A program made the translations under genes and the position numbers. Shown here piece by piece: positions 17,615 to 28,400 of a DNA stretch of 64,000 nucleotides. The notes under the pieces are model-generated. The model was not told the origin of the DNA and ran no database searches. It saw only the letters and a list, made by a program, of their open reading frames with translations. Source of the DNA: Myxococcota bacterium. Lineage in GTDB: Bacteria > Myxococcota_A > Polyangia > JAAYKL01. Position 1 is the first letter of the stretch, and every line of letters begins with the position of its first letter. The stretch covers positions 1-64,000 of the forward strand of contig JASJCT010000002.1 in assembly GCA_030065855.1 (NCBI GenBank). The letters run 5' to 3'.

Positions 17615-20600
17615 TTACATTCTCTTTAGTACAACCATGGTAACGTCATCAACGCATTCATAGTTGTTCAATTCTTTTAAAATATGATTTTTTATATCGT
17701 GCGGAGGCTTTGTGCTGGACTGGGCAAAGAGCTGCTTTAGTTTTTCCTCCCCAAACATCTGCTCCGCCCCACCCTTTGTATTCTGTGGAGCGCCCTTTTT
17801 CCATGCTTCGGTGATGCCGTCAGTGTACAATAACATGGCATCCCCACGATCCAACTCAAAGCTGTTATCTGACATCATGTTTTGTACGTCATCCAAGATA
17901 CCTAACCAAAGCCCGTCGGTTTCAACCATTTCAATGGTGTCTGTCTTTTTTCGATACACGATAATATCCTGGTGCAGGCCAGCAAAGCTGATCTTGCCAT
18001 TTTCTTGAACAGTTAATACAGTGATGGTCATATACTTTCCTAAGTTCATCAATTTGATATTGGCGGCGATAGTTTTATTAACAATGGTTAACAATTCTGA
18101 TGGCTGAATGGCGGGATTGATGTTGAGGGTATGGTGGATGCAGGTTTGCACCATCATCATGACAAGACCAGCCGGGACGCCGTGACCAGACGCATCTGCA
18201 ATAACAACCCAATCCTGTTGGCCCACATTTAGGATATCGTAATAGTCACCACCCACCTCGTCAGCCGGTGCCATATGGGCTGCTATTTGATAACCATTGA
18301 TTGATGGTTGCTTGGGAAGTAAACAGGTTTGGATATTGGCAGCAATCTCCATCTCTTTACTCAATTTGGCCGCATTCTCACGGTGCGTCACCAGACGGGC
18401 ATTTTCAATGGAAATCGCTGCTTGGGCAGATAAAACCCGCAATAGTTCTATCCGTTCGTCCGTGAAGGCATCTGTAACCAGGTTGTTTTCAAGATACAAT
18501 ATCCCGGACGTTTTTCCCTTATGGATAATAGGCGAACAGAGAAGCGATTTTATCTTGTTTTTCTTAATATAGGGATCGCGGGTAAAGTTTCCCTTTTGAT
18601 GAGCATTGTGCAGGATTACATTTTCATCGGTTCTATGCACGTAGTTTATAATTTGGGACGAAAGCGAGGGGTTATTTTCGACGGATATCGATTGCAGTAA
18701 CAATATTTCCTTTTCCGGCTCACCTTCTGCTTCAATATAGAGTTTCTGATCCCTTTCATTCTCAATGAGCAAGAATCCTCTCTGTGCACCAGCGCTCTGA
18801 AGTGAAAAATCCATAATGCCTTTTAATAGCCTGCCCAGATTAATTTCACTGGATAAGGCTTGTGATGCTTTCATTACCGTCGACAGATCAATGGCATCGG
18901 AGTAACTTGCGGTGTGGGAATAGGCAGTAATTGTAGATTTTTGTGACTCAGCTGATGTGGGCAAAAGGAGATATCCGTATTTTTCTTTGATCTGCTCAGC
19001 TTTGGCTATAGACCCCCACATGCGGCAACGGTGGTATGCTTCGGTAAGATAGACAGTGGCGACTCTTTCCTCCTTTAGATCTAGCCAGAATTCTCCTGCC
19101 CGTTCGAGAGATAGGGCTTCTTCGTGAAGATATCGGTTCTCATGCGCCAGTTTGATAGACGTTGCGTAGTGTTGTCTGGCAAGGTATTCTTTTCCATTGA
19201 CGCGAGCGATTTCAGCTTCCACAAGATGGAATTTATGCTTGTAACTCTTGGGTGAGTGCAAAGCCCAATTTTTCATTTTTTTCTGGCTTTTCGCAATGAT
19301 CTTTGCGAATTTTTTCTGCACTGATTTTTGTTGTGTAGGAAATAGCGCCAACCGGGTCAATGCATCATAGAAATAAACCAGCGCCTGATAAGGCGAGGCC
19401 ATGGTGGTATCCATGGTTGATCTGGATAAATCAGCATATTTAAGTGCTTCATCATAATGGCCAAAAAGATAGTTCAGATTTAACAAATAGAAGTAAACAT
19501 TAAAAATAGCGTTGATGTCGTTGGCCTTTTCATGTATCGGCATCATCTTGTTTATGTCATAGGAAGGGCCGATTAATGCACACGGATTTTCAGATTCGCC
19601 GAGCAAGTTTAACACGAATTGGCGATCCAAAAGTTCATAATTGTAGGGTGTTTCCTGGTTGATCTTTTTAATCATTTCCGCCCATTTTGTCATCTCTTCT
19701 GCCGTATATGGTAAATCTACGCCTGCGAAATAGAGGGAGATGCAATAGGTATTGGCCGAATGTGCTGAAAATTCAAGATCACCGGTTTCGAGTCCTATCT
19801 TATAGGTTTCCAACAGGGGGTCTAACGACTCGTGTATGGAATTTTTCCAAGGATTGATCATGAACCAGAAAACCAGCAGAACCCGCGCCTTGGTCTCTTT
19901 AATCTGTAATTTTTCAACCAGATCTACAGCAAGCTTGCCCCACTTATATCCGTTTTCAATATCGAAGAAAATGCCGCAGTGAATCATGCCATATCCAGAA
20001 TAAAAGAAGGGGGTGTAAACACTATTGCCGTATTTCACGGATATTCTGACGCCGTAGAATATTAAAAGGGGAATGAGATTAGGCGTAGCATACATTGCGG
20101 ATGAACAGATGCCTGCCATAATTTGCATTGCCGCTAATTTATAGGGGTCTTTTAATTCCGGAAGGTTAATTAATTGATCAATGGATTTGCCCAAGAGGGA
20201 TATTTTTAACCGTATAAGCTCATATACAATCCTCGTATTTCCGGGTTTATCCGGTAGATTGATCCCGAGCTGACGCAAGACAAGCAGTCCGATTCGGATT
20301 CCTTCCAGAAGTTGATTTTGCGCAAAACAGGCAAAAATTTTGGTCTCATAGACCTTAATCGAATCCAGAATTGACGCTGCATGTTGAAATACCGTCTCGG
20401 CCAGTTGCTCCATAACGTCATACTCGGCACTGAGTTGCGCGGCAACAACCGCTTCCTGGTATAACGCATGCGTTAACCCGTAGTTCTCCTCCCAAGAATT
20501 TTTTTCAAGTAGCTGTATGCCTGTTTGAAAGTAATTTAGTGCAGACACATAGGCACTGGAAGCCAAGGCTTTTTTACCGGCCATATTGTTCAGCTCGGCT

Positions 20601-22789
20601 AGCCTGCCTTTTTCTGACTTTTCCTTAACCAGCGCCGTTCCGGCATTTAATTGATTGACGATGTAGAATATTTTTTCTTGTAATGTACCCTCGTCAGTGG
20701 CGTTCAGCTCCAGTTTTCCGATGCAGTAATGCTGTTGTGACTTTTCCGCATCCGGGATTAGCGAATATGCTGCTTCCAATACGCGGTCGTGACTGAATTG
20801 ATATATCTCGTCAATTTTGTGCAATATGCCTTCACACAAAACTTCTTCTAAGGCGAGCAGAATGTCGTCTACTGGTTTTTTACATATGATTTTCAGTGTA
20901 GCAAGCGTAAAAGTACTGCCGATGCATGCCCCCAACTTTAGGATTTCTTGTGAAGGTTCTGAAAGGCCGGTAATTTTTTCTGTCATGAGGTCCACGACAT
21001 TGTCAGTGGCTTTGATATTTTCGATGTCCTGCATACGCCAAGTCCAGCCATGTTCAAAGGAGAACGCAATCAGCTTCTGGCTATAGAGTGATTTTAAAAA
21101 TTCATTGATGAAAAATGGATTTCCCTGGGTTTTTCTGACCAGAAGCGCTGCCAAAGGTTCTGTTTTTGCCGGCGAGCAGTGCAGGGTATCGGCGAGCAAA
21201 TGATTGACATGGTCTGCTAAGAGCGGCTGTAAAAAAACGCTATTCACGATGGCCTTGGTTTTTTGAATTTCACCCAGGGTCAACATCAGCGGATGTGATT
21301 CAGGTGTTTCATTGTCTCGGTAGGCACCGATCACGAACAGGTGTTTGATATCCGTATCGGTAATGAATAGTTTGATTAGGTGCAAACTGGCCAGGTCGGC
21401 CCACTGCAAATCATCCAGAAAGAGAACCAGGGGATGTTCACTACCGGCAAGTGCTTTGATGAATTCCTGAAACACAAAGTTAAACCGGTTTTGCGATTCA
21501 ACCGGTCCCAAGGCCGGAAGTTCAGGCTGCGGACCTATAATACGTTCAAACAGGGGGATGATGTTGGTGATGATTTTGCCATTGGGCCCCAGTACAGATC
21601 TGATCTTTTCCTTCCATAAGGCAATTTGCGCGGCATCGCCTGCCAAGATCTGCTTGGCCAATTCATTGAAGGCCTGAATAAAGGCACTGTAGGGAACATT
21701 CTTTTCAAGACTTTCAAACTTTCCAGATACAAAATAGCCGTTATGGGCAACAATAGGTGTGATGATCTCATTTACCAGCATGGACTTGCCAATACCAGGG
21801 AAGCCGGAAACCAGCATCAATTCAGCATTATCTTCACAAACCCGTTCAAAGGCGTTCATTAAGGTATCGATCTCATGCTGCCGACCGTATAATTTTTGGG
21901 GTATCTGAAATTTGTCTGAGAGGTCCTGGCAACCCAAAGAAAATAGGGTCAGTGTGTTGCCTTGTTCCAGTTCCTTTCTGCAGTGCGCCAGATCGGCTTT
22001 CAGGCCGTGCGCACTTTGGTACCGGCCTTCGGGATTTTTATCCATCAGTTTGAGAATGATGTCCGATAGCAGTTTGGGTATAGTTTCATCCAGATCGTTG
22101 GGAGCGTTTGGCTGCACGGCGATGTGGCTGTGAATTAACTGTAAGGGATCTCTTGCATCAAAAGGTAACTGACCGGTTATCATCTGGTAGAAGGTTACGC
22201 CCAGGGAATAGAAATCCGTGCGATAATCCAGTGAACGGTTCATCCGTCCGGTCTGTTCCGGCGAGATATAAGCAAGTGTTCCCTCCAGTACATTCGGATT
22301 TTTGATCGAAGTGCTTTCTCGGGGAAGTGTAGTAGAAATGCCGAAATCGATAATTCGAACCATCTGTTGGGGGATGGTCAAAATAATATTGGCAGGATTT
22401 ATATCTTTATGGATGATATTGCGCTTGTGTATATTTTCAATAATCTCCACAATCTGCATGGCTAGATGGAGAAAATCTTTGGCATCGAGTTTGGTTGATG
22501 CCAGGAAATCAGCTAGAGACTGACCACCGATATCTGCCATGCTGATGGCAGGTGCATCCTTGATTTGGGTCAAGGCATATACCTGAACAACACCTTCGTC
22601 GGCAAGTAAGCTGGTCAGCGTGTGGTATTCCTGTTTGAATTTTGAGACTTCTTCTGGTGTGGGGTAGGGTTTGTTGAGGATTTTCAGAACAACCGACCGG
22701 TTTTCCTTTTCCTCCCATGCACGGTAGATGAGGGTGTTGATGCTTTCATATATTGTTTCTCGGATTGAATAGTCGTTGGTTGGTTGCAT
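17615..22789 (-). CDS. Multi-domain kinase / ATPase / GAF / SpoIIE phosphatase
   Basis: The 1724-residue protein joins a Hanks-type kinase domain (about 8-275; Lys36, HKDINPAN with Asp129, DFG at 148-150), an AAA/NACHT-like predicted ATPase starting YGRQHEID (Walker A GFPGIGKS, 329-336), a long TPR-like helical region (about 640-1270), a GAF domain (about 1290-1450), and a C-terminal SpoIIE-type PP2C phosphatase (from about 1480, with VGGDYYDI and DASGHGVPAG). This order is known from large signalling proteins of cyanobacteria and deltaproteobacteria. It could phosphorylate and dephosphorylate partner-switching (STAS/anti-sigma) proteins. The gene is visibly more AT-rich than the kinase operon beside it, which suggests a separate history. 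The small frame at 22799-23059 ends nine bases upstream. Confidence 0.93.
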   Translation of the reverse strand: MQPTNDYSIRETIYESINTLIYRAWEEKENRSVVLKILNKPYPTPEEVSKFKQEYHTLTSLLADEGVVQVYALTQIKDAPAISMADIGGQSLADFLASTKLDAKDFLHLAMQIVEIIENIHKRNIIHKDINPANIILTIPQQMVRIIDFGISTTLPRESTSIKNPNVLEGTLAYISPEQTGRMNRSLDYRTDFYSLGVTFYQMITGQLPFDARDPLQLIHSHIAVQPNAPNDLDETIPKLLSDIILKLMDKNPEGRYQSAHGLKADLAHCRKELEQGNTLTLFSLGCQDLSDKFQIPQKLYGRQHEIDTLMNAFERVCEDNAELMLVSGFPGIGKSMLVNEIITPIVAHNGYFVSGKFESLEKNVPYSAFIQAFNELAKQILAGDAAQIALWKEKIRSVLGPNGKIITNIIPLFERIIGPQPELPALGPVESQNRFNFVFQEFIKALAGSEHPLVLFLDDLQWADLASLHLIKLFITDTDIKHLFVIGAYRDNETPESHPLMLTLGEIQKTKAIVNSVFLQPLLADHVNHLLADTLHCSPAKTEPLAALLVRKTQGNPFFINEFLKSLYSQKLIAFSFEHGWTWRMQDIENIKATDNVVDLMTEKITGLSEPSQEILKLGACIGSTFTLATLKIICKKPVDDILLALEEVLCEGILHKIDEIYQFSHDRVLEAAYSLIPDAEKSQQHYCIGKLELNATDEGTLQEKIFYIVNQLNAGTALVKEKSEKGRLAELNNMAGKKALASSAYVSALNYFQTGIQLLEKNSWEENYGLTHALYQEAVVAAQLSAEYDVMEQLAETVFQHAASILDSIKVYETKIFACFAQNQLLEGIRIGLLVLRQLGINLPDKPGNTRIVYELIRLKISLLGKSIDQLINLPELKDPYKLAAMQIMAGICSSAMYATPNLIPLLIFYGVRISVKYGNSVYTPFFYSGYGMIHCGIFFDIENGYKWGKLAVDLVEKLQIKETKARVLLVFWFMINPWKNSIHESLDPLLETYKIGLETGDLEFSAHSANTYCISLYFAGVDLPYTAEEMTKWAEMIKKINQETPYNYELLDRQFVLNLLGESENPCALIGPSYDINKMMPIHEKANDINAIFNVYFYLLNLNYLFGHYDEALKYADLSRSTMDTTMASPYQALVYFYDALTRLALFPTQQKSVQKKFAKIIAKSQKKMKNWALHSPKSYKHKFHLVEAEIARVNGKEYLARQHYATSIKLAHENRYLHEEALSLERAGEFWLDLKEERVATVYLTEAYHRCRMWGSIAKAEQIKEKYGYLLLPTSAESQKSTITAYSHTASYSDAIDLSTVMKASQALSSEINLGRLLKGIMDFSLQSAGAQRGFLLIENERDQKLYIEAEGEPEKEILLLQSISVENNPSLSSQIINYVHRTDENVILHNAHQKGNFTRDPYIKKNKIKSLLCSPIIHKGKTSGILYLENNLVTDAFTDERIELLRVLSAQAAISIENARLVTHRENAAKLSKEMEIAANIQTCLLPKQPSINGYQIAAHMAPADEVGGDYYDILNVGQQDWVVIADASGHGVPAGLVMMMVQTCIHHTLNINPAIQPSELLTIVNKTIAANIKLMNLGKYMTITVLTVQENGKISFAGLHQDIIVYRKKTDTIEMVETDGLWLGILDDVQNMMSDNSFELDRGDAMLLYTDGITEAWKKGAPQNTKGGAEQMFGEEKLKQLFAQSSTKPPHDIKNHILKELNNYECVDDVTMVVLKRM

Positions 22790-22798
22790 TTGATGATC

Positions 22799-23059
22799 TC
22801 ATGCATTGTGTTTCAGCACCAACATGGTAATGGTACCACCTCTATCACTGCCGGCCAGTCCAATCTGTATATACACATTGATCGGCGATGAAACCTTCAC
22901 ACTGTTGTGTGTTTTATACAGCAGCCCAACCGTCATTTCGGTATCCCGGGCTTTGGCCATCTTCGTAACGAACTTAATTTTGCTTCTGGCATTATTCTTG
23001 TAGGAAGCAATCTCGATATCAAGTTCCTGACGAACAAAGGAAATCAATATGAAAAACAT
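22799..23059 (-). CDS. Small hypothetical protein upstream of the multi-domain kinase
   Basis: A frame of about 86 residues (MFFILISFVRQELDIEI to TITMLVLKHNA) ends nine bases before the 1724-residue gene, so the two could be cotranscribed. The C-terminal GGTITMLVLK resembles the last strand of GHKL/anti-sigma ATPases, but the nucleotide-binding boxes are absent, so I assign no function. Its possible start overlaps the divergent gene at 23049. The frame extends further to 23266, but that part is the shadow of the plus-strand gene. A TTG at 23047 is an alternative start. Confidence 0.4.
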   Translation of the reverse strand: MFFILISFVRQELDIEIASYKNNARSKIKFVTKMAKARDTEMTVGLLYKTHNSVKVSSPINVYIQIGLAGSDRGGTITMLVLKHNA

Positions 23060-23648
23060 CAACCCGCTCACTGTATCTATTGTCATGTCGGCAACCCTCT
23101 TCTTCGCTGCATCGCCAGCACTTTCTGCGGAACCAGATACCACCCCGATCGATATATATATGGGCACGGGTGCCGCCATGTTCACACGCGTATCCTGGGG
23201 ATTTATTCCAGCACCGGTCGCTGTCGCTATCAACGCGGATGTGGGCAAATGGCTGCGGGTGCGCACCGACGTGAATTACCACTTGGCCGCTAAAGCGCTG
23301 TATGCCACCTTTGGTGCGGGGATCGTCTTCAGGCCAGTAGGTGCGAACGCTCGAAAAGACGGTGGATTTCAGCTTAAACTACCGATACTCGGAGAGTTGG
23401 GGTTTCTGTCCGGTGAGGTCGAGGCTGGAGACGGATACAACGACACGCTCAGATGGTTTCTTTATGGGGCATCCCTCGGCGTGGATTTCGTCTGGTGGAA
23501 GGCCAAAAAAGCCGGTTTCTGTCTTTCGGTCAAGGGTGGATACCTATTTAAGAAGGACACTGGCTCACAATACGCGGGCATCTATTCATCCCATGACGAC
23601 GTGCTGGGAAGCTCTGAAGCATCTATTCTCCTGGGCATTGTCATTTAA
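23049..23648 (+). CDS. Secreted, probably outer-membrane beta-barrel-like protein
   Basis: The 199-residue product has a clear signal peptide (cleavage likely after PALSA, about residue 27) and alternating hydrophobic strands (IDIYMGTGAAMF, YATFGAGIVF, WFLYGASLGVDFVW, FCLSVKGGYLF) ending in a hydrophobic strand LLGIVI, consistent with a small barrel. AAAGGAAATC precedes the ATG. It is divergent from, and slightly overlaps, the small frame on the minus strand. No specific family was recognised. Confidence 0.72.
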   Translation: MKNINPLTVSIVMSATLFFAASPALSAEPDTTPIDIYMGTGAAMFTRVSWGFIPAPVAVAINADVGKWLRVRTDVNYHLAAKALYATFGAGIVFRPVGANARKDGGFQLKLPILGELGFLSGEVEAGDGYNDTLRWFLYGASLGVDFVWWKAKKAGFCLSVKGGYLFKKDTGSQYAGIYSSHDDVLGSSEASILLGIVI

Positions 23649-24060
23649 AACAAAGCCCACACCTTGGTTCATCGCCATGATCATACCAACGTCTTGCAAC
23701 GGGAACATTTCAGCAGCCTGATACAATCCCTTTAGGAAGTAACGGACGAACTTAGTGTTGCAGTATGATGTTCAACCAAGGGGCGCATTGGGTGCCAAAA
23801 CAGGAGCGCCTCCCACGGTTTCGAGCAAATCGTCTCTGACACGTCTGGGCAAGGATGGAGAAGATGCTCCTTAATCATAATTTCGAACGCGTTTCGCATA
23901 CGGAATCGCGATCCCAGGCGAAAAAAAGCGCTATTATCTCCACCCTATTATAGGGTTTGTGGTTTTTCTCGAACTACAGGAGGATGCAGATTTCAACGGG
24001 CTGAATTTCTATGTCGATGAAGCAGTCATTCCATATGTAACCCGATTAAGGAGGACTTTG
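23649..24060. other. Intergenic region before the START-domain gene
   Basis: No gene is supported in this 412-base gap; an open frame reaching upstream to 23959 is an extension of the next gene without its own start signals. A small palindrome CCCTATTATAGGG lies at 23943-23955, about 105 bases upstream of the START gene, and may mark a promoter or operator, but no matching -35 element was found. Confidence 0.45.
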
Positions 24061-24732
24061 ATGAAAACTAAACTTGGCGTTATTGTTGTATTATTCACCG
24101 CAGCAATATCAGCACATGCACATGCAGACGAAGGCTGGAAACTAGAAAAAGACAAGAAAGGTGTAAAGGTTCATTCCAGAGCGATACCCGGCTCTGAATA
24201 TCGCGAATTTAGAGCTGCTGGCACGAAAGCGGTTCCCTTGGAAGTGGGCGTGGAGGTGATGAAAGACTACAACCACTATGTGGAATGGTTCGGCATGTGC
24301 AACGAGCTTAGGGTTATCAAAAAGAGAAGTGAAAATGATTATGATATGTATTTTATTCTAGATATGCCGTTTCCACTTACCAATCGAGATGTGGTCGTTA
24401 ATGTAAAGACCGGCTGGGATTTCGAGAAAAGAACGGCTTGGGTCAAGATTAAAGGTATTAAAAGTAATTATAAAAAGGATTCGGGGCTTGTAAGAATCAC
24501 CAAATACGATGGAGAATTCGAAGTAGTGGAACTTGAACCTGGGAAAACGCGGGTGTCTTACACCTTGCACGCTGAGATTGCCGGCTCACTCTCTCCCAAA
24601 GCCTATAATCTAGCAGCATATAAACACCCGTATAAAACTGGTACTGGCTTAAGAGAACAGCTAGATAAGGAAAAATACTGGAAGCGGGCCAGCCAAGTCC
24701 ATAACAAACAATTCAGATATGCCCAAAAATAA
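24061..24732 (+). CDS. Exported START-domain lipid-binding protein
   Basis: From the ATG at 24061 (TAAGGAGGAC upstream) the 223-residue product has a signal peptide ending near AHAHA/DEG, then a START-type fold: GWKLEKDKKGVKVHSRAI, YREFRAAG, DYNHYVEWF, FPLTNRDVVVNV, and a C-terminal amphipathic helix. START proteins bind lipids or sterols in a deep pocket. Exported bacterial versions are known but poorly understood. The lipid-metabolism operons and SCP2 genes elsewhere in the window fit a lipid role. It converges with the MBL gene with only two bases between the stops. Confidence 0.87.
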   Translation: MKTKLGVIVVLFTAAISAHAHADEGWKLEKDKKGVKVHSRAIPGSEYREFRAAGTKAVPLEVGVEVMKDYNHYVEWFGMCNELRVIKKRSENDYDMYFILDMPFPLTNRDVVVNVKTGWDFEKRTAWVKIKGIKSNYKKDSGLVRITKYDGEFEVVELEPGKTRVSYTLHAEIAGSLSPKAYNLAAYKHPYKTGTGLREQLDKEKYWKRASQVHNKQFRYAQK

Positions 24733-24734
24733 AC

Positions 24735-25352
24735 CTAGTCTATTTTATCCGTAATTTCTACATCGATACCGCTCCCTTGGAGCAACCGCTCGAAGGTTTG
24801 GGCATCTTCAATCGAGCCCACCACACCGCCGTCGTAGTGCATTGGGATGGCTGTTTTAGGTCGGATGATGGTTGCGGCTTCTACTGCTTCCTCAGCTGTC
24901 ATGACATAGGTCCCTGAAACCGGTAATAGAGCAACATCACATTTAATACCAGACATCTCTGGGATCACATCCGTATCACCAGCGTGGTAAATGCGCTGGC
25001 CATCCACAGTGACGATGTACCCCACGTGCCCCTCTGCTTTTGGATGAAATTTTTTGTTCACGTTGTACGCTGGTACAGCTTCGATTTGGATACCCTTCAC
25101 TGTCTTGGTCTCGCCTGCAGAAATGGTTTCAAAGGGTGCAGGGGGCTCACAACCCGGCGGGCAGAGGATTGCAGTGTCGGATTTCAATATTTTCTTGATG
25201 TCGTCTGGGCTCAGGTGATCGAAGTGGCCGTGGGTAATGAGAATAATGTCTGCTTTTGCGGTGCTCGAAATTTGATAAGGGTCGATGTAGATGGATAGAT
25301 CTCCAGACTGAATACGGGTGCCATCGTGTCCCAATCTGTCAATGTTCATCAT
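24735..25352 (-). CDS. MBL-fold metal-dependent hydrolase (UPF0173-like)
   Basis: The 205-residue protein has the metallo-beta-lactamase signature HGHFDH (41-46), GDTD in YHAGDTDVIPE, and a C-terminal MHYDGG metal ligand. Size and motifs fit the UPF0173/L-ascorbate-6-phosphate lactonase-like branch of stand-alone MBL hydrolases, whose substrate is generally unknown. AAAGGAGG lies upstream of a doubled ATG start. It is 59 bases downstream of the giant DUF3857 genes on the same strand and could be cotranscribed with them. Confidence 0.88.
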   Translation of the reverse strand: MMNIDRLGHDGTRIQSGDLSIYIDPYQISSTAKADIILITHGHFDHLSPDDIKKILKSDTAILCPPGCEPPAPFETISAGETKTVKGIQIEAVPAYNVNKKFHPKAEGHVGYIVTVDGQRIYHAGDTDVIPEMSGIKCDVALLPVSGTYVMTAEEAVEAATIIRPKTAIPMHYDGGVVGSIEDAQTFERLLQGSGIDVEITDKID

Positions 25353-25411
25353 GTCGATATACCTCCTTTGACCCTGTTATACTGCCAAATCTTAATTAAG
25401 CAAAAGGCGCC

Positions 25412-28400
25412 CTAAAGATCGCAGTTGGTTGCGTGGACCACGAGCTTGGAGATGCTGTCCAGTTGGCGCGCAAAGGAGAGAAATGCGGGGTATGTTTGAG
25501 GTGAGATGCGATCTGCATTGAGGTGTGTCGTATAGCTGATCCGCAGGGTCTGCCCCTGACGTTGCTGGGTTCTTTTGATGTGTCCCCAAGGGCTTTGGGT
25601 GGTTTCAGTGCCTGGTTCAAACTGCGCGGGTTGACAAGGACGCTCTATTTCAATCACTGCGTCAACAGTTCTGTCTAACCACGCAGCGACCACCAAGGGC
25701 GTGGTTCGGGTTCGCAAGCCACCGATTTGCCGGGACAGCGTCATGGGAAACGGCATTGTGATCCGGTCTGCGTTCCCGTCAGCCACTGTAAAGCGGGCCA
25801 TCTCCACGCGATAAGAAAGCACGAGGGGCTGGTCTGGGTCGGCTAGATGCTCAATGTCGAACTGGGTGAGATGGGCGCCATTGAGCTCAGATGAGAGTTG
25901 GTGTTCCATGAAAAATTGTGCCCTATCGGAGGAGCTGATTGCTTCAAATCCATCACGCCATTCGATAGCTTGGCTGCCGCTCAGGGTCTCTTGAATCTCG
26001 CCTGTGGCACGTCCGTCTGACGAAATGATCCACTTCATTTTAATGTGTTGGGTATCTCGCGGTAGGCGGCCCCCATTGGTGCTGTCTGCTTTTCCAGTGT
26101 CGATAAATCGAACCGGTCGGTAGCGCAGGTCAGGCGGTAAATACCCCAATGGTGCCCGGTCAATATCCAGGGTGATCCAACCGTGATCCGACACGTGAAC
26201 CAAGAGGTCACTGTAGTCTCTATACTCAGGGGTCTTGGGGATTGCGTCGTCAGCGCCGTGTGGCTTGACGATTGCCAGTCGGGATCGGTATCCAGCGGCA
26301 TCTGACATGGCGGCAAACGCCCGGGCCCTATTGCCGGATCGCCTGGCAATGATGTGGCTGGCCGATTCAAATCTATCATCCCCAGGTTCGATGTTTTCCA
26401 TAACCCAGTTGTAAATGGCGCGCATCCGATCGTGCTGGTGTTTCACGGAAATACCGCCCGTGGCCAGGTCAACTGCGTCTGCAATATGACGAGATAAAGC
26501 AATTTTGTCGGCCAGCAGATCCCGCATTCGCTCGAAAATCATATCCCACGTGGCATTGGCAGTGACACGGATCGAGGGGAGAAACTCAACTGGCGCTGGA
26601 GACAGGGGTTCATCAGCAGCTGGCAGGCTTGACCGGGTCCGCCAGATGAGAATTTTGCGATCCCCCATGGAGCGCTCTATCATCCGGGGACATGGCCCTC
26701 GAGGATCGGCCACAACGGCCATTTCCTTAGGTGCTGAAACGATCATTTCAGAACGGTGAAATGCGGTGTCGAAGTCGCGAAAGTAGAAGCGGTCAGTATC
26801 AAATCCACCTGGGTAGATGCGATTCGGATGGATAAACAGGGCGTATTCGGTTTCGATGAAGTCTCCTGGCTCCAGATCTGGTAGGGAAAACGATGGCTTG
26901 CCTTGAACAGCCGTCGGCTCCAAAATGCGGCCGTCTGACTTGAGCGTACGGGCGTTAAGCAACAGTGCATTGCTCGGTAATGTGAACTCGCCGTTGGCCT
27001 CAATGGCTTCGTCGGTTTTCAGATGGGTAATGGCATGGATGATCGCAATCCCTGATCCGTTTTCCCGTATGGCGTACACAGCCCTATCGAGCACATAGAC
27101 CGCAGCCGTATCGTAGGCTGGTGCAGCGGCGTTATACATCTCAATTGCTTCGAGTCCGTGGACGCGATGTTCAGAGAAGAGCCCCTGGCCATCAATGGCA
27201 AAGAGCGCCTTTATCAATTCGGGCTCAGGTGCATAGGACATGTGATGCCCCTGTTCGAGCAGATCTGCGGCAGTGCGTTTCTTACCGCTTGCCCATAGCG
27301 CATCTGCCAACATCAAGCGAACAGACGGATCTGCCGGAGATATCTCCAGCGCAGCGGCCAAGGCAGATCGGGCCGTATCCAGATTGCTCATGGCCATCGC
27401 TGCGTAAAAGACATCCAGGGTCGGGCTTGCGAGCAGGGGTTCCAGGCGGGCCAGGCGGTTGCGTTCTTTAAGTGCATCGTTCCAGCTTTCAGATAAGTCG
27501 AGCTGCGCTGCAACCTCTGGTGATGCAGCATTGCACGCACCGAGCTGCTGGGCCAGGCGGGCAGATTCTGCCAGCCGATTGGATTGCCGTGCGAGTATTA
27601 GGTGCCATCCAATGGTATGGCACGTGTCTGGAACCAAACGGGTCAGTGCGGCAAGTGCTGCCCTGGCCTCGGCGATCCAGCCCTGGGCTGCAAAAGCCGC
27701 CACCAGGGCTTGGTGGATTTCGGGTTCGTCCGGGGTAAGGGCAATACCTGCAGTCAATAGGTCGATGGCCTGCTCGGTTTTTTCATCCCCCAGGGCCCTG
27801 TCCGAGAGGTGAATACGGGACCGCCACAACCGGGGCGCCAGCGCCAGGCTTGCGGCCTCAATGGCCCGGGCCCGCTCATATGCCACGTCCCCTGGTAGAG
27901 AAGGATCCACACTGGTCGCCTCTGCCAGTGCTGCGAGTAGAACAGGTGTCCGAACGCCAGCTAACCGCTCGATATCGCCAGCAATGGCGATTGCACCTTC
28001 AATATCATCCCACCACAGGGCCACCTTGAGCGCGGCGTATTTGGAACTGAGCCCACCGGACGCCGATAGGGCTGCCTGTTCCGGCGGAAGTAGCGGCGTT
28101 CCCGGGGCAAGGGCAGCAGGATCTGTTGCATGCAATAGAGCAGTGCCCGCTGAGGTGAAGGCTGCCAGGCTAAAGCCAGGGGTGGTTGCTGTTGCAGCGA
28201 TGACTGTGGTGATGGCCGTGGCACCGGCTGGCAGCATTACATTGATCCACGCCACGCGGGATGGCCATCCCTTGCGGGGATCCCGTCGAAAGATCTCCTC
28301 GCCTCCGACAAAGACAGCAGCACCGTTGACAGTTTGTAGGCGAAAGTGAACGGTTTGGGGCCGCTCTAGGGCGAGTACTGTTTGACTTATGGTCACGCCG

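Noticed and set aside
17595..17640. AAGGAGGTCAAC as a start site of a plus-strand gene
   Set aside because: Only about ten codons follow before a stop, and the region is the end of the minus-strand multi-domain gene.
23060..23266. N-terminal extension of the 22799 minus-strand frame
   Set aside because: It is the shadow of the signal-peptide gene at 23049; only the part below 23059 is plausible.
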